Positions 1-7,840 are shown, counted from the stretch's first letter. The stretch is DNA of 64,000 nucleotides from Calditrichales bacterium MX18-03 (GCA_021083345.1 JAJGRE010000003.1:310001-374000), one strand, 5' to 3'. The notes: generated by a model not told the origin, from the letters alone. Numbers and translations are program-made.

Positions 1-1068
1 ATGTGCGTTTACGATTTCTTTGGCAATAGCCAGTCCAAGCCCGGCACCGCCTGTATTGGTAGAACGGGATGTGTCCAGCCGAAAAAATTTCTCAAATATC
101 GTTTCCAGTTTTTCTCTTGGGATAGGATTACCTTGATTCGTAAAAGTTATAATCATATCTTTATCTTGCTGCTGAGCCGAAATATCAATGACGCTGTTTT
201 CATAACTGTAGGCTATCGCGTTTTTCAGGATGTTATTGAATACACGGGCCAGTTTGTCTGCGTCCCCCCACAATGTAAGGCCGTCTGGTACATTGACGGA
301 CATCTGCTTTCCTTGTGGAGTCAGCATTGGAAAAAATTCTTCCGCCATCTGCTGGAGCATGAAAAGTAAATTTATTTTTTCTTTATTCAAAACAATAGTT
401 TGAAGATTAAACCTTGTGATCTCAAAAAACTCATTTATAAGCTGTTCTAATCGATAAGCTTTTTCCAAGGTAACACCGACATATTTTGCCTTCTGTTCAG
501 GAGGCATATCAGGAGCTTCATCCAGAAGACTCAAGTATCCTATAACAGAGGTCAGAGGTGTCTTTATATCATGAGCCAAGTAAACTACCAATTCATTTTT
601 TCGCTGCTCGGCATCAAGCGCAGCTTTCTTTTGTTTTTCCAAGTTGTTTTTTATCTGATTAAGCTTATTTTCCATAAAATCCAATTCCGGTGATAATGTA
701 ATTTCATCATCGGATTCCTCAACAAGCTTATCCATTCCAGCAATGACTTCATCGAAATATCTAGTAAACCAGGAAATCGAAAATTTAAGCAAAATAACTA
801 AGAATATGAGAATTACAATAAGTGTAATGGCTTCTATATTATTAAGAAATAAAAGATGAGTAATCGTTACAGCTTCTCTGTTATGCATATGAAATGTTTT
901 CATTAAAAAGCGGACAATAGTATCTCCAAAACTAAAGCGTTCTTGAATTGTAAAACGCAGAAAGATAACAATTGCAGCAGTGGCAAAAATAGTAAGGAGC
1001 ATTCGAAAAAATACTTTCCTTATTAATTTCGAATAGTCATTCTTTCTTTTATCTCTCTTACTTTTCAA
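1..1068 (-). CDS. vanS: VanS-type sensor histidine kinase (partial, 3' end outside window)
   Basis: Membrane histidine kinase that would phosphorylate the VanR-type regulator encoded just upstream. Reading from a TTG at 1068, 356 codons are open down to base 1. The N-terminus carries two hydrophobic segments, then a linker, the H-box AHDIKTPLTSVIGY, an N-box (NNILKNA) and a G-box (GGAGLGLAIAKEIV). The last in-window residues are IVNAH, so about 30 residues are missing compared with VanS proteins of about 384 residues. H-box and G-box wording is very close to VanS of VanA-type operons. The TTG start overlaps the vanR stop by 11 bases, which suggests translational coupling. In classical operons vanHAX follows; that would lie left of base 1 and cannot be seen. 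The family call is strong; the link to glycopeptide resistance is inference. Confidence 0.88.
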   Translation of the reverse strand, partial: MKSKRDKRKNDYSKLIRKVFFRMLLTIFATAAIVIFLRFTIQERFSFGDTIVRFLMKTFHMHNREAVTITHLLFLNNIEAITLIVILIFLVILLKFSISWFTRYFDEVIAGMDKLVEESDDEITLSPELDFMENKLNQIKNNLEKQKKAALDAEQRKNELVVYLAHDIKTPLTSVIGYLSLLDEAPDMPPEQKAKYVGVTLEKAYRLEQLINEFFEITRFNLQTIVLNKEKINLLFMLQQMAEEFFPMLTPQGKQMSVNVPDGLTLWGDADKLARVFNNILKNAIAYSYENSVIDISAQQQDKDMIITFTNQGNPIPREKLETIFEKFFRLDTSRSTNTGGAGLGLAIAKEIVNAH

Positions 1069-1765
1069 TTTTGTAGCCTACCCCCCATACCGTTTTGATG
1101 TATTTAGGATGTTCCGCGCTGTCGTGCATTTTTTCTCTTAGATGTCGGATATGAACCATTACCGTATTATTGCTATTGGTGAAATACTTGTCTCCCCATA
1201 CCTCATGGAACAATTCTTCCGAACTTACCACCCGTCCGCGATTGGAGCAAAGGACCCAAAGAATGGAAAACTCTGTAGGTGTGAGGGCTAGCTTTTTCTC
1301 ATTCAGCGTACATTCATGGTTATCCATGTCCAATACCAGGCCGGAAAAGGCAATCAAGTGTTCTTCCTGATTTGACTCCGCAGAATTGTATTTGGTAAAT
1401 CTCCGGAGCTGCGCTTTTACACGGGCAATAAGTTCCAATGGACGGAACGGCTTGGTGATATAGTCGTCTGCACCTAATGTCAGCCCGGTAATCTTATCGA
1501 GTTCTTCTTCTTTGGCTGTCAGCATGATAACCGGAAAATTATATTTTTCTCGGATTTGCTGACAGATTGAAAAACCGTCAACATCGGGGAGCATGACATC
1601 CAAAATAGCGAGGTCTAGTTTTTCATTTTCTATACAGTTAAGGGCATCCTTGCCATTATAAAATTTAAAGATATTATAGTTCTCATTTTTCAGATAAACT
1701 TCAACCAAATCGGCAATAGCTTGTTCATCATCAACTATTAAAATATTTGCAGCCAAAAGCGTCAT
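1058..1765 (-). CDS. vanR: VanR-type response regulator
   Basis: OmpR-family response regulator of 235 residues: receiver domain at about 8-120 with phospho-acceptor Asp56 in the string LDLAILDVMLPD, and a winged-helix DNA-binding domain at about 135-235. Long stretches (GADDYITKPFRPLELIARVK, TPTEFSILWVL, KYIKTVWGVGYKIEK) match VanR of VanA-type resistance closely, beyond generic OmpR similarity. In known systems phospho-VanR activates its own promoter and that of vanHAX. The gene overlaps vanS by 11 bases and is transcribed towards the left edge. The ribosome site before the ATG at 1765 is weak (GAAAGAAG). It could serve another cell-wall stress response if vanHAX is absent. Confidence 0.9.
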   Translation of the reverse strand: MTLLAANILIVDDEQAIADLVEVYLKNENYNIFKFYNGKDALNCIENEKLDLAILDVMLPDVDGFSICQQIREKYNFPVIMLTAKEEELDKITGLTLGADDYITKPFRPLELIARVKAQLRRFTKYNSAESNQEEHLIAFSGLVLDMDNHECTLNEKKLALTPTEFSILWVLCSNRGRVVSSEELFHEVWGDKYFTNSNNTVMVHIRHLREKMHDSAEHPKYIKTVWGVGYKIEK

Positions 1766-1890
1766 CTTCTTTCTTTTAAGTATATATCGTCATAATTATT
1801 ATACCGCAAATCAATAATCCACTTTATAGCTTTTTACTTATTAAAATCTTAAGATTTTCTAAATAGCACGATACTGATAATCTTATACAC

Positions 1891-1931
1891 ATATAAATAT
1901 CAATTTGGCCAGGCCAAATTGATATTTATAT
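1891..1931. repeat. 41-bp perfect palindrome (20-bp arms, 1-base centre)
   Basis: Bases 1891-1910 are the exact reverse complement of 1912-1931, with a single A between. The outer part is AT-rich and the core is TTGGCC-A-GGCCAA. It lies between the end of the acetyltransferase gene and the start of vanR. There is no clear T-tract on either side, so it is not a textbook terminator. It could be an operator, a cruciform-forming site or the remnant of an element end. Confidence 0.8.
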
Positions 1932-1975
1932 TAAACCCTTACTATGCAATATCCTAAAGCAGTATTGAGTACACA

Positions 1976-2638
1976 TTAAAATTGATTATCGCTGCCTACC
2001 TTTTCTAAGAAACCTTTTGGTGCTTCAGTAATTTTCAATCTTTCGAAATCTTCTTTTGGCATAAATTTTTTCAGAATAGGTAAACATTCTTCCAAATCAT
2101 TTTTTCTACTACCAATGATTGGATCCGATATTAATTTGAATCCAAAATCAGAATATAATTTTATTGCTCTATAGCTGCCTGGCTGAGTATGAAGATATAC
2201 AGGATAATCTTCCTTTTTCAAGTCCTTCATAATTACAGATAGCAATGCTCTACCAATACCTTTGCCTTCATATTCTTTCACAACCTTAAGCCAATGTATA
2301 GTATTAAATTCATCATAAGCCTTCCATAAAAAACATGTTGCAATCGGTTTATCATCCACATCACAAACAAATAAACATCTTTGATAAAACAAATCACCTT
2401 TATTTGCATATACACTATTATAAAATTCCGTCATAAATTCTCGATATTCTTCTGCTTGCTTTGGGTCATCAAAAGGCATTGCTTTCCAAATATCCAGCTC
2501 ACCTTCTCTGCAGTACCTTGTATGATATTGGATAGACAGTTCGCTAAGTGCATTCTTATTTAGCCTTTCGCATATCATAAATATGCTTTTATCTGGTATT
2601 TCTTCTTCAGTATTATCTAGCTTGTTTATATCACTCAT
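1976..2638 (-). CDS. GNAT-family N-acetyltransferase
   Basis: A 220-residue protein with one GNAT fold. The acetyl-CoA binding segment is visible around residues 120-145 (VVKEYEGKGIGRALLSVIMK, the Q/RxxGxG/A-type loop), followed by a C-terminal strand with YSDFGFKL typical of the family. Substrate is unknown. The neighbours are an ABC-F resistance protein and VanRS, so drug modification is possible, but nothing in the sequence proves it. Codons for residues 45-103 are repeated almost exactly at 6653-6829, showing that the locus was partly duplicated. The start at 2638 follows an AT-rich leader with a poor ribosome site. Confidence 0.75.
   Translation of the reverse strand: MSDINKLDNTEEEIPDKSIFMICERLNKNALSELSIQYHTRYCREGELDIWKAMPFDDPKQAEEYREFMTEFYNSVYANKGDLFYQRCLFVCDVDDKPIATCFLWKAYDEFNTIHWLKVVKEYEGKGIGRALLSVIMKDLKKEDYPVYLHTQPGSYRAIKLYSDFGFKLISDPIIGSRKNDLEECLPILKKFMPKEDFERLKITEAPKGFLEKVGSDNQF
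2329..2505. repeat. 177-bp direct repeat, copy 1 (inside the GNAT gene)
   Basis: This internal part of the acetyltransferase gene recurs at 6653-6829 in the same orientation, with only a couple of mismatches by eye (for example CATGTTG against CATGCTG, and TTATTTGC against TTATATGC). The match starts in an A-run and ends at CTCACCTT in both copies. Confidence 0.85.
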
Positions 2639-2711
2639 ATTTACTACTCCAATAATTATTGTTTATCTCTGTAAATCCTACCTCTATACTCGCTCTATCA
2701 ACGCTAAGGCC

Positions 2712-3106
2712 TCATAATGGGTGGTGTATTCTTAGTTCCTCATTTGAAAGCGCATTAATTGCATCTCTTTTCTCACTACTTATATTGTCCATTGTTGTTG
2801 AAATATAGTTAATCACTTCTGCTTTTGTTGGTCTTTCCAATTCATCGTGTATTAAGTGTGCAAATCCGTGCTTTCTCATAAACTCTATAATTCTATCTTC
2901 AGTACATTCTGCTTTATATCAGAATCAGCATTTATATAGAATGGATCAACATTCAATGCCAATGCTAGTGCAATTACCATTCTGGCTGAAATCAATCCAG
3001 ATGTACTAGTCTTATTAAAAGACCTAGTATCACTGTACCCTCCAATTTCAACGGCCTTCTCTTTCTGTGTTTTCGTGGTAGAATTCCATATGGTGTCCAA
3101 TCTCAA
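2712..3106 (-). pseudogene. Small uncharacterised gene broken by a frameshift
   Basis: Two open segments in different frames join into one plausible protein. The 5' segment (from a TTG at 3106) reads to NVDPFYINADSDIK, then hits a stop near 2885. The 3' segment in another frame reads AECTEDRIIEFMRKHG and continues to RIHHPL and a TGA at 2712-2714. The switch falls in a short A-run (plus-strand TTT at 2913-2915), so loss of one A explains it. Upstream of 3106 a further frame reads MKPFKSLVPGTTFEIGHH, so the true 5' end may also be displaced. Function not recognised; the composition suggests a small regulatory protein. It could be real decay or a sequencing error. Confidence 0.5.
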
Positions 3107-3153
3107 ATGTCGTGCCTGGCACCAATGATTTGAAAGGCTTCATAATAAAATGA

Positions 3154-3182
3154 TTGAACTTAGTCGTAAAAAGTGTTATGCT
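3154..3182 (+). promoter_or_regulatory. Promoter of the ABC-F gene
   Basis: A -35 box TTGAAC (3154-3159) and a -10 box TATGCT (3177-3182) are separated by exactly 17 bases. Transcription would start near 3189, leaving a leader of about 110 bases before the ABC-F start, which contains the uORF and terminator below. Confidence 0.65.
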
Positions 3183-3226
3183 ACCAACGGTAAACTCAAA
3201 CGAGTGTCTTTACAAAATAATAATCA

Positions 3227-3295
3227 ATGGCATGGGAATATTATATATTGAGAGCTTATTCTGATAGGCTCTTTTTTAGAGATATAGAGGGGTAA
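3227..3295 (+). CDS. Putative leader peptide (22 codons) of the ABC-F gene
   Basis: An ATG at 3227 opens 22 codons (MAWEYYILRAYS then DRLFFRDIEG) and stops with TAA at 3293-3295, four bases before the ABC-F start codon. The frame runs through both arms of the terminator-like hairpin at 3251-3277 and over the downstream Shine-Dalgarno. That is the layout of antibiotic-sensing attenuators, in which a stalled ribosome changes leader folding. No strong ribosome site precedes the ATG, so translation of this uORF is uncertain. Confidence 0.4.
   Translation: MAWEYYILRAYSDRLFFRDIEG
3251..3277 (+). terminator. Attenuator-like terminator in the ABC-F leader
   Basis: AGAGCTTA (3251-3258) pairs with TAGGCTCT (3265-3272), including one G-T pair, with a 6-base loop and then a run of six T. 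It lies downstream of the promoter and 23 bases before the ABC-F start codon, so it would stop transcription before the gene unless overridden. Confidence 0.6.
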
Positions 3296-3299
3296 TACT

Positions 3300-5039
3300 A
3301 TGATAAAAGTTGATAATTTGTCCTACTCATTTCCGCAGAAGGATCTATATGATAAGATTTCATTTACACTAGAAGATGGCCAACATTGTGCTTTTATAGG
3401 ATCAAGTGGCAGTGGAAAAAGTACTCTAGTAGATATTATTATGGATCCAGAAAGATATTTGTTCGATGGATTATTAAAGATCGACCCAAATTGTAGAATC
3501 GGATATGTAAGTCAGTTCCCACAGCTAGACAAAGCAAAAGAAACCACGGTTTTCGAATATATAGGAGAAGAATTTATTAAGCTGCAACATGAGATAGCGT
3601 CTATTTGTACTGAAATGGAAAACTCTTCGGATCTTGATGCTTTACTGCAAAAGTACCAACAAGTTTTAGACGCATTTGATGCGCTTGGTGGAAATGATTT
3701 CGAAAGCAATATTGATAAGAAACTATATCTCGCAGACCTAACCAAGCAGAAAAACCTAATGGTAACCGCGCTTAGCGGTGGGGAATTCAAACTTGTTCAG
3801 GTCATTAAGGAAATGCTTAAAAGTCCAGACTTAATTATTATGGATGAACCCGATGTGTTCTTAGACTTTGAAAACCTTAATTCACTTAAAAATCTAATTA
3901 ATTCACACAAAGGCACACTGCTAGTTATCACACACAATAGGTATCTATTGAATCATTGTTTTAATAAAATTATACACCTTGAAAATATGGCGCTCCAAGA
4001 GTTTGATGGAAGATATATTGATTATAACCTCTCATTACTTCAAAGTAAAATTGAGACACAAGAACTAGCCATAGCTGATGCTGATGAAATCGCGAGAAAT
4101 GAACTCTTAATCAAGAAACTAAGATTAATAGCAACTAATAATTCTGAAGCTGCTAGAGGGAAAACACTAAAAGCTAGAGTAAAAGCTCAGGAAAGACTAG
4201 AAGCCCGTAGGATTAAAGCACCATTTGTAGATATTAAACAACCAGAGATCCATTTTGTTATTGACCCTGAAATTGAAGAAACTACTGCTTTAAAGGTTAC
4301 TGATTACAGTGTTGGCTTTGATGATATACTTCTAGAAAATGTTAACTTTGAAATTAAATCTACTGATAAAGTAGCCCTTATAGGTTCAAATGGTACAGGA
4401 AAAACGACCTTGCTCCGAGATATCTTTAAAAACAATCATCCTTCTATCGAAGTGAATAAAGACGTTGATATGGCTTATTTATCTCAAATCCAAGGTGAAG
4501 TACTAAACGAGTCTCATACAATCCTTGAAGAGTTCTACGATGCAGGGTTGAAAACCTATAAAGAGATTAGCTCATATATTTCAAACTTTGGTTTTGGCGA
4601 AGAGATCATCAATCAAAAGATAGGCTTTTTATCTGGTGGAGAAAAAAATCTGCTCCAATTGGCTAAAGTTTCTGCTAAGAAAGCAAACATGCTGCTTCTT
4701 GATGAACCGACAAGTCATTTAGACACTTATTCACAAATAGCACTGGAAGAAGCCATAAAAGACTATAAGGGTGCGGTTCTACTGATTTCTCATGATTTCT
4801 ATTTAATAGTAAACTGTATGGATTATGTTTTAATCATTGAAGATAAAACGATTAGAAAAATGAGTATGCGTAAATTCAGAAAGATGATTTATGCTAAGCA
4901 TTTTGATAAAGACTATTTAGAAATTGAACAAAAGAAAAAATCCGTTGAAACGCAAATAGAATTGGCTTTACGAGATACTGATTTTGAGCTTGCAAAAGTC
5001 TTGTCTGAAAAGTTAGAAGAATTGGTTAAGTTACTTTAA
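3300..5039 (+). CDS. ABC-F family ribosomal protection ATPase
   Basis: A 579-residue protein with two ABC ATPase domains and no membrane segments, the ABC-F layout. Domain 1 has Walker A GSSGSGKST, signature LSGGEF and an unusual Walker B ending MDEPDVFLDF. Domain 2 has GSNGTGKTT, LSGGEKN and LLLDEPTSHLD. The charged linker between them (about residues 240-310) is the part that reaches into the ribosome in this family. The C-terminal tail (ALRDTDFELAKVLSEKLEEL) resembles a UVR-like helical pair. Resistance-type ABC-F proteins displace macrolides, lincosamides or pleuromutilins from the peptidyl-transferase centre. The drug range here cannot be read. The start at 3300 follows GAGGGG at good spacing. 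Leader attenuation is proposed above. Confidence 0.88.
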   Translation: MIKVDNLSYSFPQKDLYDKISFTLEDGQHCAFIGSSGSGKSTLVDIIMDPERYLFDGLLKIDPNCRIGYVSQFPQLDKAKETTVFEYIGEEFIKLQHEIASICTEMENSSDLDALLQKYQQVLDAFDALGGNDFESNIDKKLYLADLTKQKNLMVTALSGGEFKLVQVIKEMLKSPDLIIMDEPDVFLDFENLNSLKNLINSHKGTLLVITHNRYLLNHCFNKIIHLENMALQEFDGRYIDYNLSLLQSKIETQELAIADADEIARNELLIKKLRLIATNNSEAARGKTLKARVKAQERLEARRIKAPFVDIKQPEIHFVIDPEIEETTALKVTDYSVGFDDILLENVNFEIKSTDKVALIGSNGTGKTTLLRDIFKNNHPSIEVNKDVDMAYLSQIQGEVLNESHTILEEFYDAGLKTYKEISSYISNFGFGEEIINQKIGFLSGGEKNLLQLAKVSAKKANMLLLDEPTSHLDTYSQIALEEAIKDYKGAVLLISHDFYLIVNCMDYVLIIEDKTIRKMSMRKFRKMIYAKHFDKDYLEIEQKKKSVETQIELALRDTDFELAKVLSEKLEELVKLL

Positions 5040-5051
5040 ATTGAATGGCAA

Positions 5052-5090
5052 AAATCCCCCTTTGATTTATCTTCATTGGGGGATTTCTAA
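5052..5090 (+). terminator. Terminator after the ABC-F gene
   Basis: AAATCCCCC (5052-5060) pairs with GGGGGATTT (5078-5086) around a 17-base loop, followed by a T-rich stretch. It starts 12 bases after the ABC-F stop codon. Confidence 0.75.
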
Positions 5091-5229
5091 TTTCATACTA
5101 CTCCCTAACCACCAAGGTGACGCCTCACAATGCCTTGAGTAGATAAAATGATGTCTTCAGGACCTGGTTTTTCGTTGGCGGTATGGTATCTTTCAGAAAA
5201 ATCCAGCAACCGGTTCTTAACAAAATATA

Positions 5230-5277
5230 TTGACATTGCAAAACCTAATATGTATAATTACAGACAAATACAGTCTG
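5230..5277 (+). promoter_or_regulatory. Consensus promoter and possible Rrf2 operator
   Basis: A perfect TTGACA (5230-5235), a 17-base spacer and a perfect TATAAT (5253-5258) precede the Rrf2 gene. Directly downstream CAGAC (5261-5265) and GTCTG (5273-5277) form an inverted repeat over the likely start site. A related GTCTGTA word recurs at 5745-5751 before the methyltransferase gene. This suggests an autorepressor site shared by the two genes; the operator role is inference. Confidence 0.6.
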
Positions 5278-5301
5278 CATTATCTTTACGGAGGGACTAC
5301 T

Positions 5302-5682
5302 ATGAAGTATACGAAAGCAACGAATTATGCCTTGCATATAATGGCCTATTTTATGAAGCTAGAAGGCAAAGACAATTTAAGTCTTCAGCCTTTAGCTAGT
5401 CACATGAATATATCACCTACCTACCTGTCCAAGATACTAACACAATTAGTCAAGGCTGACCTTATTCAGTCTACACCTGGAGTAAATGGAGGTTACAGTC
5501 TTAGGAAACCTAAGACTGAAATAAGCTTTTATGATATCATTCAAGCCATTGAAGGCAGTGGAGCGCTTTTCACTTGTGAAATGGACGAGAATCGTGCTTG
5601 TCACATAGAAAAGGTTATGAGAGACGCCGAAGAGAAAATGGTGAACCACCTTAAAGAAAAACGTATTTACGACATTGTCTGA
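5302..5682 (+). CDS. Rrf2-family transcriptional regulator
   Basis: A 126-residue winged-helix protein of the Rrf2 family (IscR/NsrR/CymR relatives). The N-terminal helix starts MKYTKATNYALHIM, and the recognition region reads NISPTYLSKILTQLVKADLI followed by the wing GVNGGYSLRKP. Only two cysteines are seen in the sensory loop (Cys92 and Cys100), where cluster-binding members carry three; a third ligand would have to come from another residue. ATG at 5302 is chosen because of ACGGAGGGA at good spacing; an upstream in-frame ATG at 5230 falls inside the promoter. It probably controls itself and the next methyltransferase gene. Confidence 0.85.
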   Translation: MKYTKATNYALHIMAYFMKLEGKDNLSLQPLASHMNISPTYLSKILTQLVKADLIQSTPGVNGGYSLRKPKTEISFYDIIQAIEGSGALFTCEMDENRACHIEKVMRDAEEKMVNHLKEKRIYDIV

Positions 5683-5699
5683 AAATAGCATAAACATTG

Positions 5700-5721
5700 G
5701 CAGTTTTGACTGCTCGTTTTT
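5700..5721 (+). terminator. Terminator after the Rrf2 gene
   Basis: GCAGT (5700-5704), loop TTTG, ACTGC (5709-5713), then TCGTTTTTT. It is short but has a good T-run, so the methyltransferase probably has its own promoter: TTGTAG at 5730-5735, 17 bases, TATATT at 5753-5758, with the GTCTGTA word in the spacer. Confidence 0.55.
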
Positions 5722-5775
5722 TGGCACAATTGTAGATATTTACGGTCTGTATTATATTTTATAGGAGGTCTAATT

Positions 5776-6378
5776 ATGAATCACATGGGTCATCACAACC
5801 AACTGGATCAAAAATTTTTAAGCAAAATTGCCTTTTTAGATAGCAGGCAAAGGGAGCATCTCATACCACCTGAAGCACTTATTAGCCAAATGCCCATTCA
5901 AAAAAATCATACTTTACTCGATGTTGGTGCCGGTTCAGGGTTTTTTACAATTTCTATGGCAGAAAGCACATCTAGCAAAGTGTACGCTATGGACCCTGAT
6001 AGACGCATGCTTAGCGTCATAGAAGATAAGGCTAAGGAAAAAGGACTTACTAATATTGAACTGATTCAAGATTATATTGAAAACTTAAGCATCCAAAATA
6101 ACAGTATTGATTTTGTTATGGCATCCTTAATACTCCACGAAGTGAGTTCACTGACAAAAGCACTCTCAAATATATTTAAGGTACTAAAATCAGGAGGGTA
6201 CTTGTTATGTCTGGAGTATGAAAAGGATGACTTGATAATCGAAGGACCTCCAATGTCCATTCGTATTGGATCAGAGGAACTCGAAGAAGTATTGTCATTA
6301 AATGGCTTTGAAATTGTGAAGAAGACTAAAATTAATGATGCTATATATACTATTTTAGCAGTTAAAAGGGAAAGGTAA
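5776..6378 (+). CDS. Class I SAM-dependent methyltransferase
   Basis: A 200-residue protein with the Rossmann-type methyltransferase fold. Motif I is LLDVGAGSGFF (about residues 49-59), the acidic SAM-ribose end of strand 2 is AMDPD, and a motif IV-like segment DFVMASLILHEV follows. The His-rich start (MNHMGHHNQ) is notable and might bind metal. Methyltransferases of this small UbiE/arsenite-methyltransferase-like group often sit with metal-responsive regulators, but there is no cysteine set typical of ArsM, so the substrate is unknown. AGGAGGTC lies 8 bases before the ATG. The preceding Rrf2 regulator is the likely controller. Confidence 0.75.
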   Translation: MNHMGHHNQLDQKFLSKIAFLDSRQREHLIPPEALISQMPIQKNHTLLDVGAGSGFFTISMAESTSSKVYAMDPDRRMLSVIEDKAKEKGLTNIELIQDYIENLSIQNNSIDFVMASLILHEVSSLTKALSNIFKVLKSGGYLLCLEYEKDDLIIEGPPMSIRIGSEELEEVLSLNGFEIVKKTKINDAIYTILAVKRER

Positions 6379-6411
6379 ATTATGGAATCAAATTAGGGTA
6401 TACACATTACC

Positions 6412-6510
6412 ATGCCCATCAGAAGACTTTTACTCAAATTTTCACTTCCCGCTATTGGTGATATGCTTCTTAAAAAGTGCAATCGAGGATCAATCCGGAT
6501 ATATAGCTAG
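6412..6510 (+). pseudogene. Possible N-terminal scrap of a MATE-type transporter
   Basis: A 32-codon frame reads MPIRRLLLKFSLPAIGDMLL and then loses resemblance before a TAG. The string LLLKFSLPAI followed by GML is how many MATE multidrug exporters begin, so this may be the stump of a lost gene. The match is short and could be chance. The whole stretch 6379-6828 holds no intact gene, only this scrap, a hairpin and the repeat copy. Confidence 0.25.
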
Positions 6511-6578
6511 TACCACCACCCAAACTCATTTCCAAGATTATTTCATTGCTCTGGTATATATCCATATAATGATTTAAA

Positions 6579-6630
6579 AAGAGGCTATGCTGTGTCATCA
6601 TAATCGTGACCAAACTAAGCCTCTTCTTTT
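6579..6630. terminator. Long-loop hairpin, possible terminator
   Basis: AAGAGGCT (6579-6586) pairs with AGCCTCTT (6618-6625) around a 31-base loop, followed by CTTTT. It could end the methyltransferase transcript 200 bases downstream of its stop, but the loop is long. Confidence 0.4.
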
Positions 6631-6652
6631 CAATTTTTTCTTGTTTCACCCT

Positions 6653-6829
6653 AAAAACATGCTGCAATCGGTTTATCATCCACATCACAAACAAATAAAC
6701 ATCTTTGATAAAACAAATCACCTTTATATGCATATACACTATTATAAAATTCCGTCATAAATTCTCGATATTCTTCTGCTTGCTTTGGGTCATCAAAAGG
6801 CATTGCTTTCCAAATATCCAGCTCACCTT
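6653..6829 (-). pseudogene. 177-bp duplicate fragment of the GNAT acetyltransferase gene (repeat copy 2)
   Basis: This is a near-exact direct copy of 2329-2505 and encodes only the interior of that acetyltransferase (from GELDIWKAMPFDD to KPIAACF). It has no start, active-site loop or C-terminus. The right end joins, without a gap, the last codon of the kinase fragment at 6829, so the junction marks a recombination point. Confidence 0.85.
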
Positions 6830-7153
6830 TATTGCTTTGATAATTTATAAATATCTGCAAACTCTATTTGTATTTTTTCTACGTTACTTTGCTGTTTGCT
6901 TTCTTCTTTTATCATAGTATTTTTTTCTGGAACTATTTTTACCGGTATCTCAATGAGAAACTCTGTCCCTTTACCGTATTCACTTTGAACAGAAATTTTA
7001 CCTTCATGCATTACAACTAGTGATTTAACTAGTGATAGTCCTATACCACTGCCTTCATGGCTTCTGGTGAGCGATTTATCTACTTGTCTGAAACGGTCAA
7101 AAATGATTTTTTGTTTATCATTTGGTATACCAATACCCGAGTCCTTTACGGAG
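6829..7153 (-). pseudogene. Histidine kinase ATPase-domain fragment cut by an IS element
   Basis: The frame encodes only the C-terminal half of a HATPase domain: DSGIGIP (N-terminal part of the lid), IFDRFRQVDKSLTRSHEGSG, then GIGLSLVKSLV and a short tail that ends at 6829. The PAS-type kinases with this FRQVDKS wording are usually several hundred residues longer. The reading breaks where the IS3-like inverted repeat begins at 7154, and no kinase sequence is seen beyond the other IS end at 8201. The 5' part has therefore been lost, not merely interrupted. Confidence 0.8.
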
Positions 7154-7226
7154 TGGAATGCCCTAAAAAAATTAGAGTCTCCTAGAAATAGTAAATAGTC
7201 ACTTGAATACAATTATATCAACACAC

Positions 7227-7840
7227 TTAAGCACTTGCAAATTTCTGCCAGTACTCGTGTGGGGTTTGATATCCTAGTGCAGAATGCACACGCTGCCTAT
7301 TATAAAAAACCTCGATATACTCAAATATTTGTTCTTAGCCTCATTCCTTGTTTTAAAGCGTTCTGAATATATTAGTTCCTTTTTTATTGTCGCATGGAAG
7401 CTCTCTGCCGTTGCGTTATCGTAGCAGTTACCCCTGCGACTCATGCTGCCTCTTATTTTAAATCTTCTCAGCAATTCTCGGTATTCTTCGCTGGCGTACT
7501 GTACACCCTGATCGGAATGGCAAATAAGACCTTCGCCTGGCTTTCGGTCTGTTACAGCTCTATTCAATGATTTAATAACTATGTCTCTCTTTACTTCCTT
7601 CGCTTACCTCTTTACCTTCCCGCGCCAGCGCTTCTTTTATACGCCTTGTGCCATAGCTCTCCCTTGATTTCTTGTGAATTCTTTTAATGTCTCTAAGAAG
7701 CTCGACTTCAGCTTTAGCCCTTGTGCTCTCGCCTCTGTCTCTCCATTTGTAAAATCCACTTTCGGACACCTTCAAAACTTGGCACATCTTCTTGATCCGA
7801 AAGATGCTCTTATGTTGTTCGATGAACTCATACTTCAGCT
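7227..7840 (-). pseudogene. IS3-family transposase orfB, deleted and frameshifted
   Basis: The N-terminal part (KMCQVLKVSESGFYKWRDRG to [16 protein letters not shown]) is followed at about 7590 by a frame break and the loss of roughly 80 residues, including the first catalytic Asp. The frame resumes as [20 protein letters not shown] with the second Asp ([10 protein letters not shown]) and the Glu ([15 protein letters not shown]). A second frameshift in an A-run near 7330 moves the end into another frame ([19 protein letters not shown]), stopping at 7227. It cannot be active. Confidence 0.85.

Noticed and set aside
1-369. Plus-strand open frame of 122 codons at the left edge
   Set aside because: It lies opposite the VanS kinase C-terminal domain, has no ribosome site and no recognisable motif; the minus-strand reading matches a known family along its full length.
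5148-5399. Plus-strand frame of 83 codons before and into the Rrf2 gene
   Set aside because: It covers a perfect promoter and runs in another frame through the Rrf2 N-terminus.
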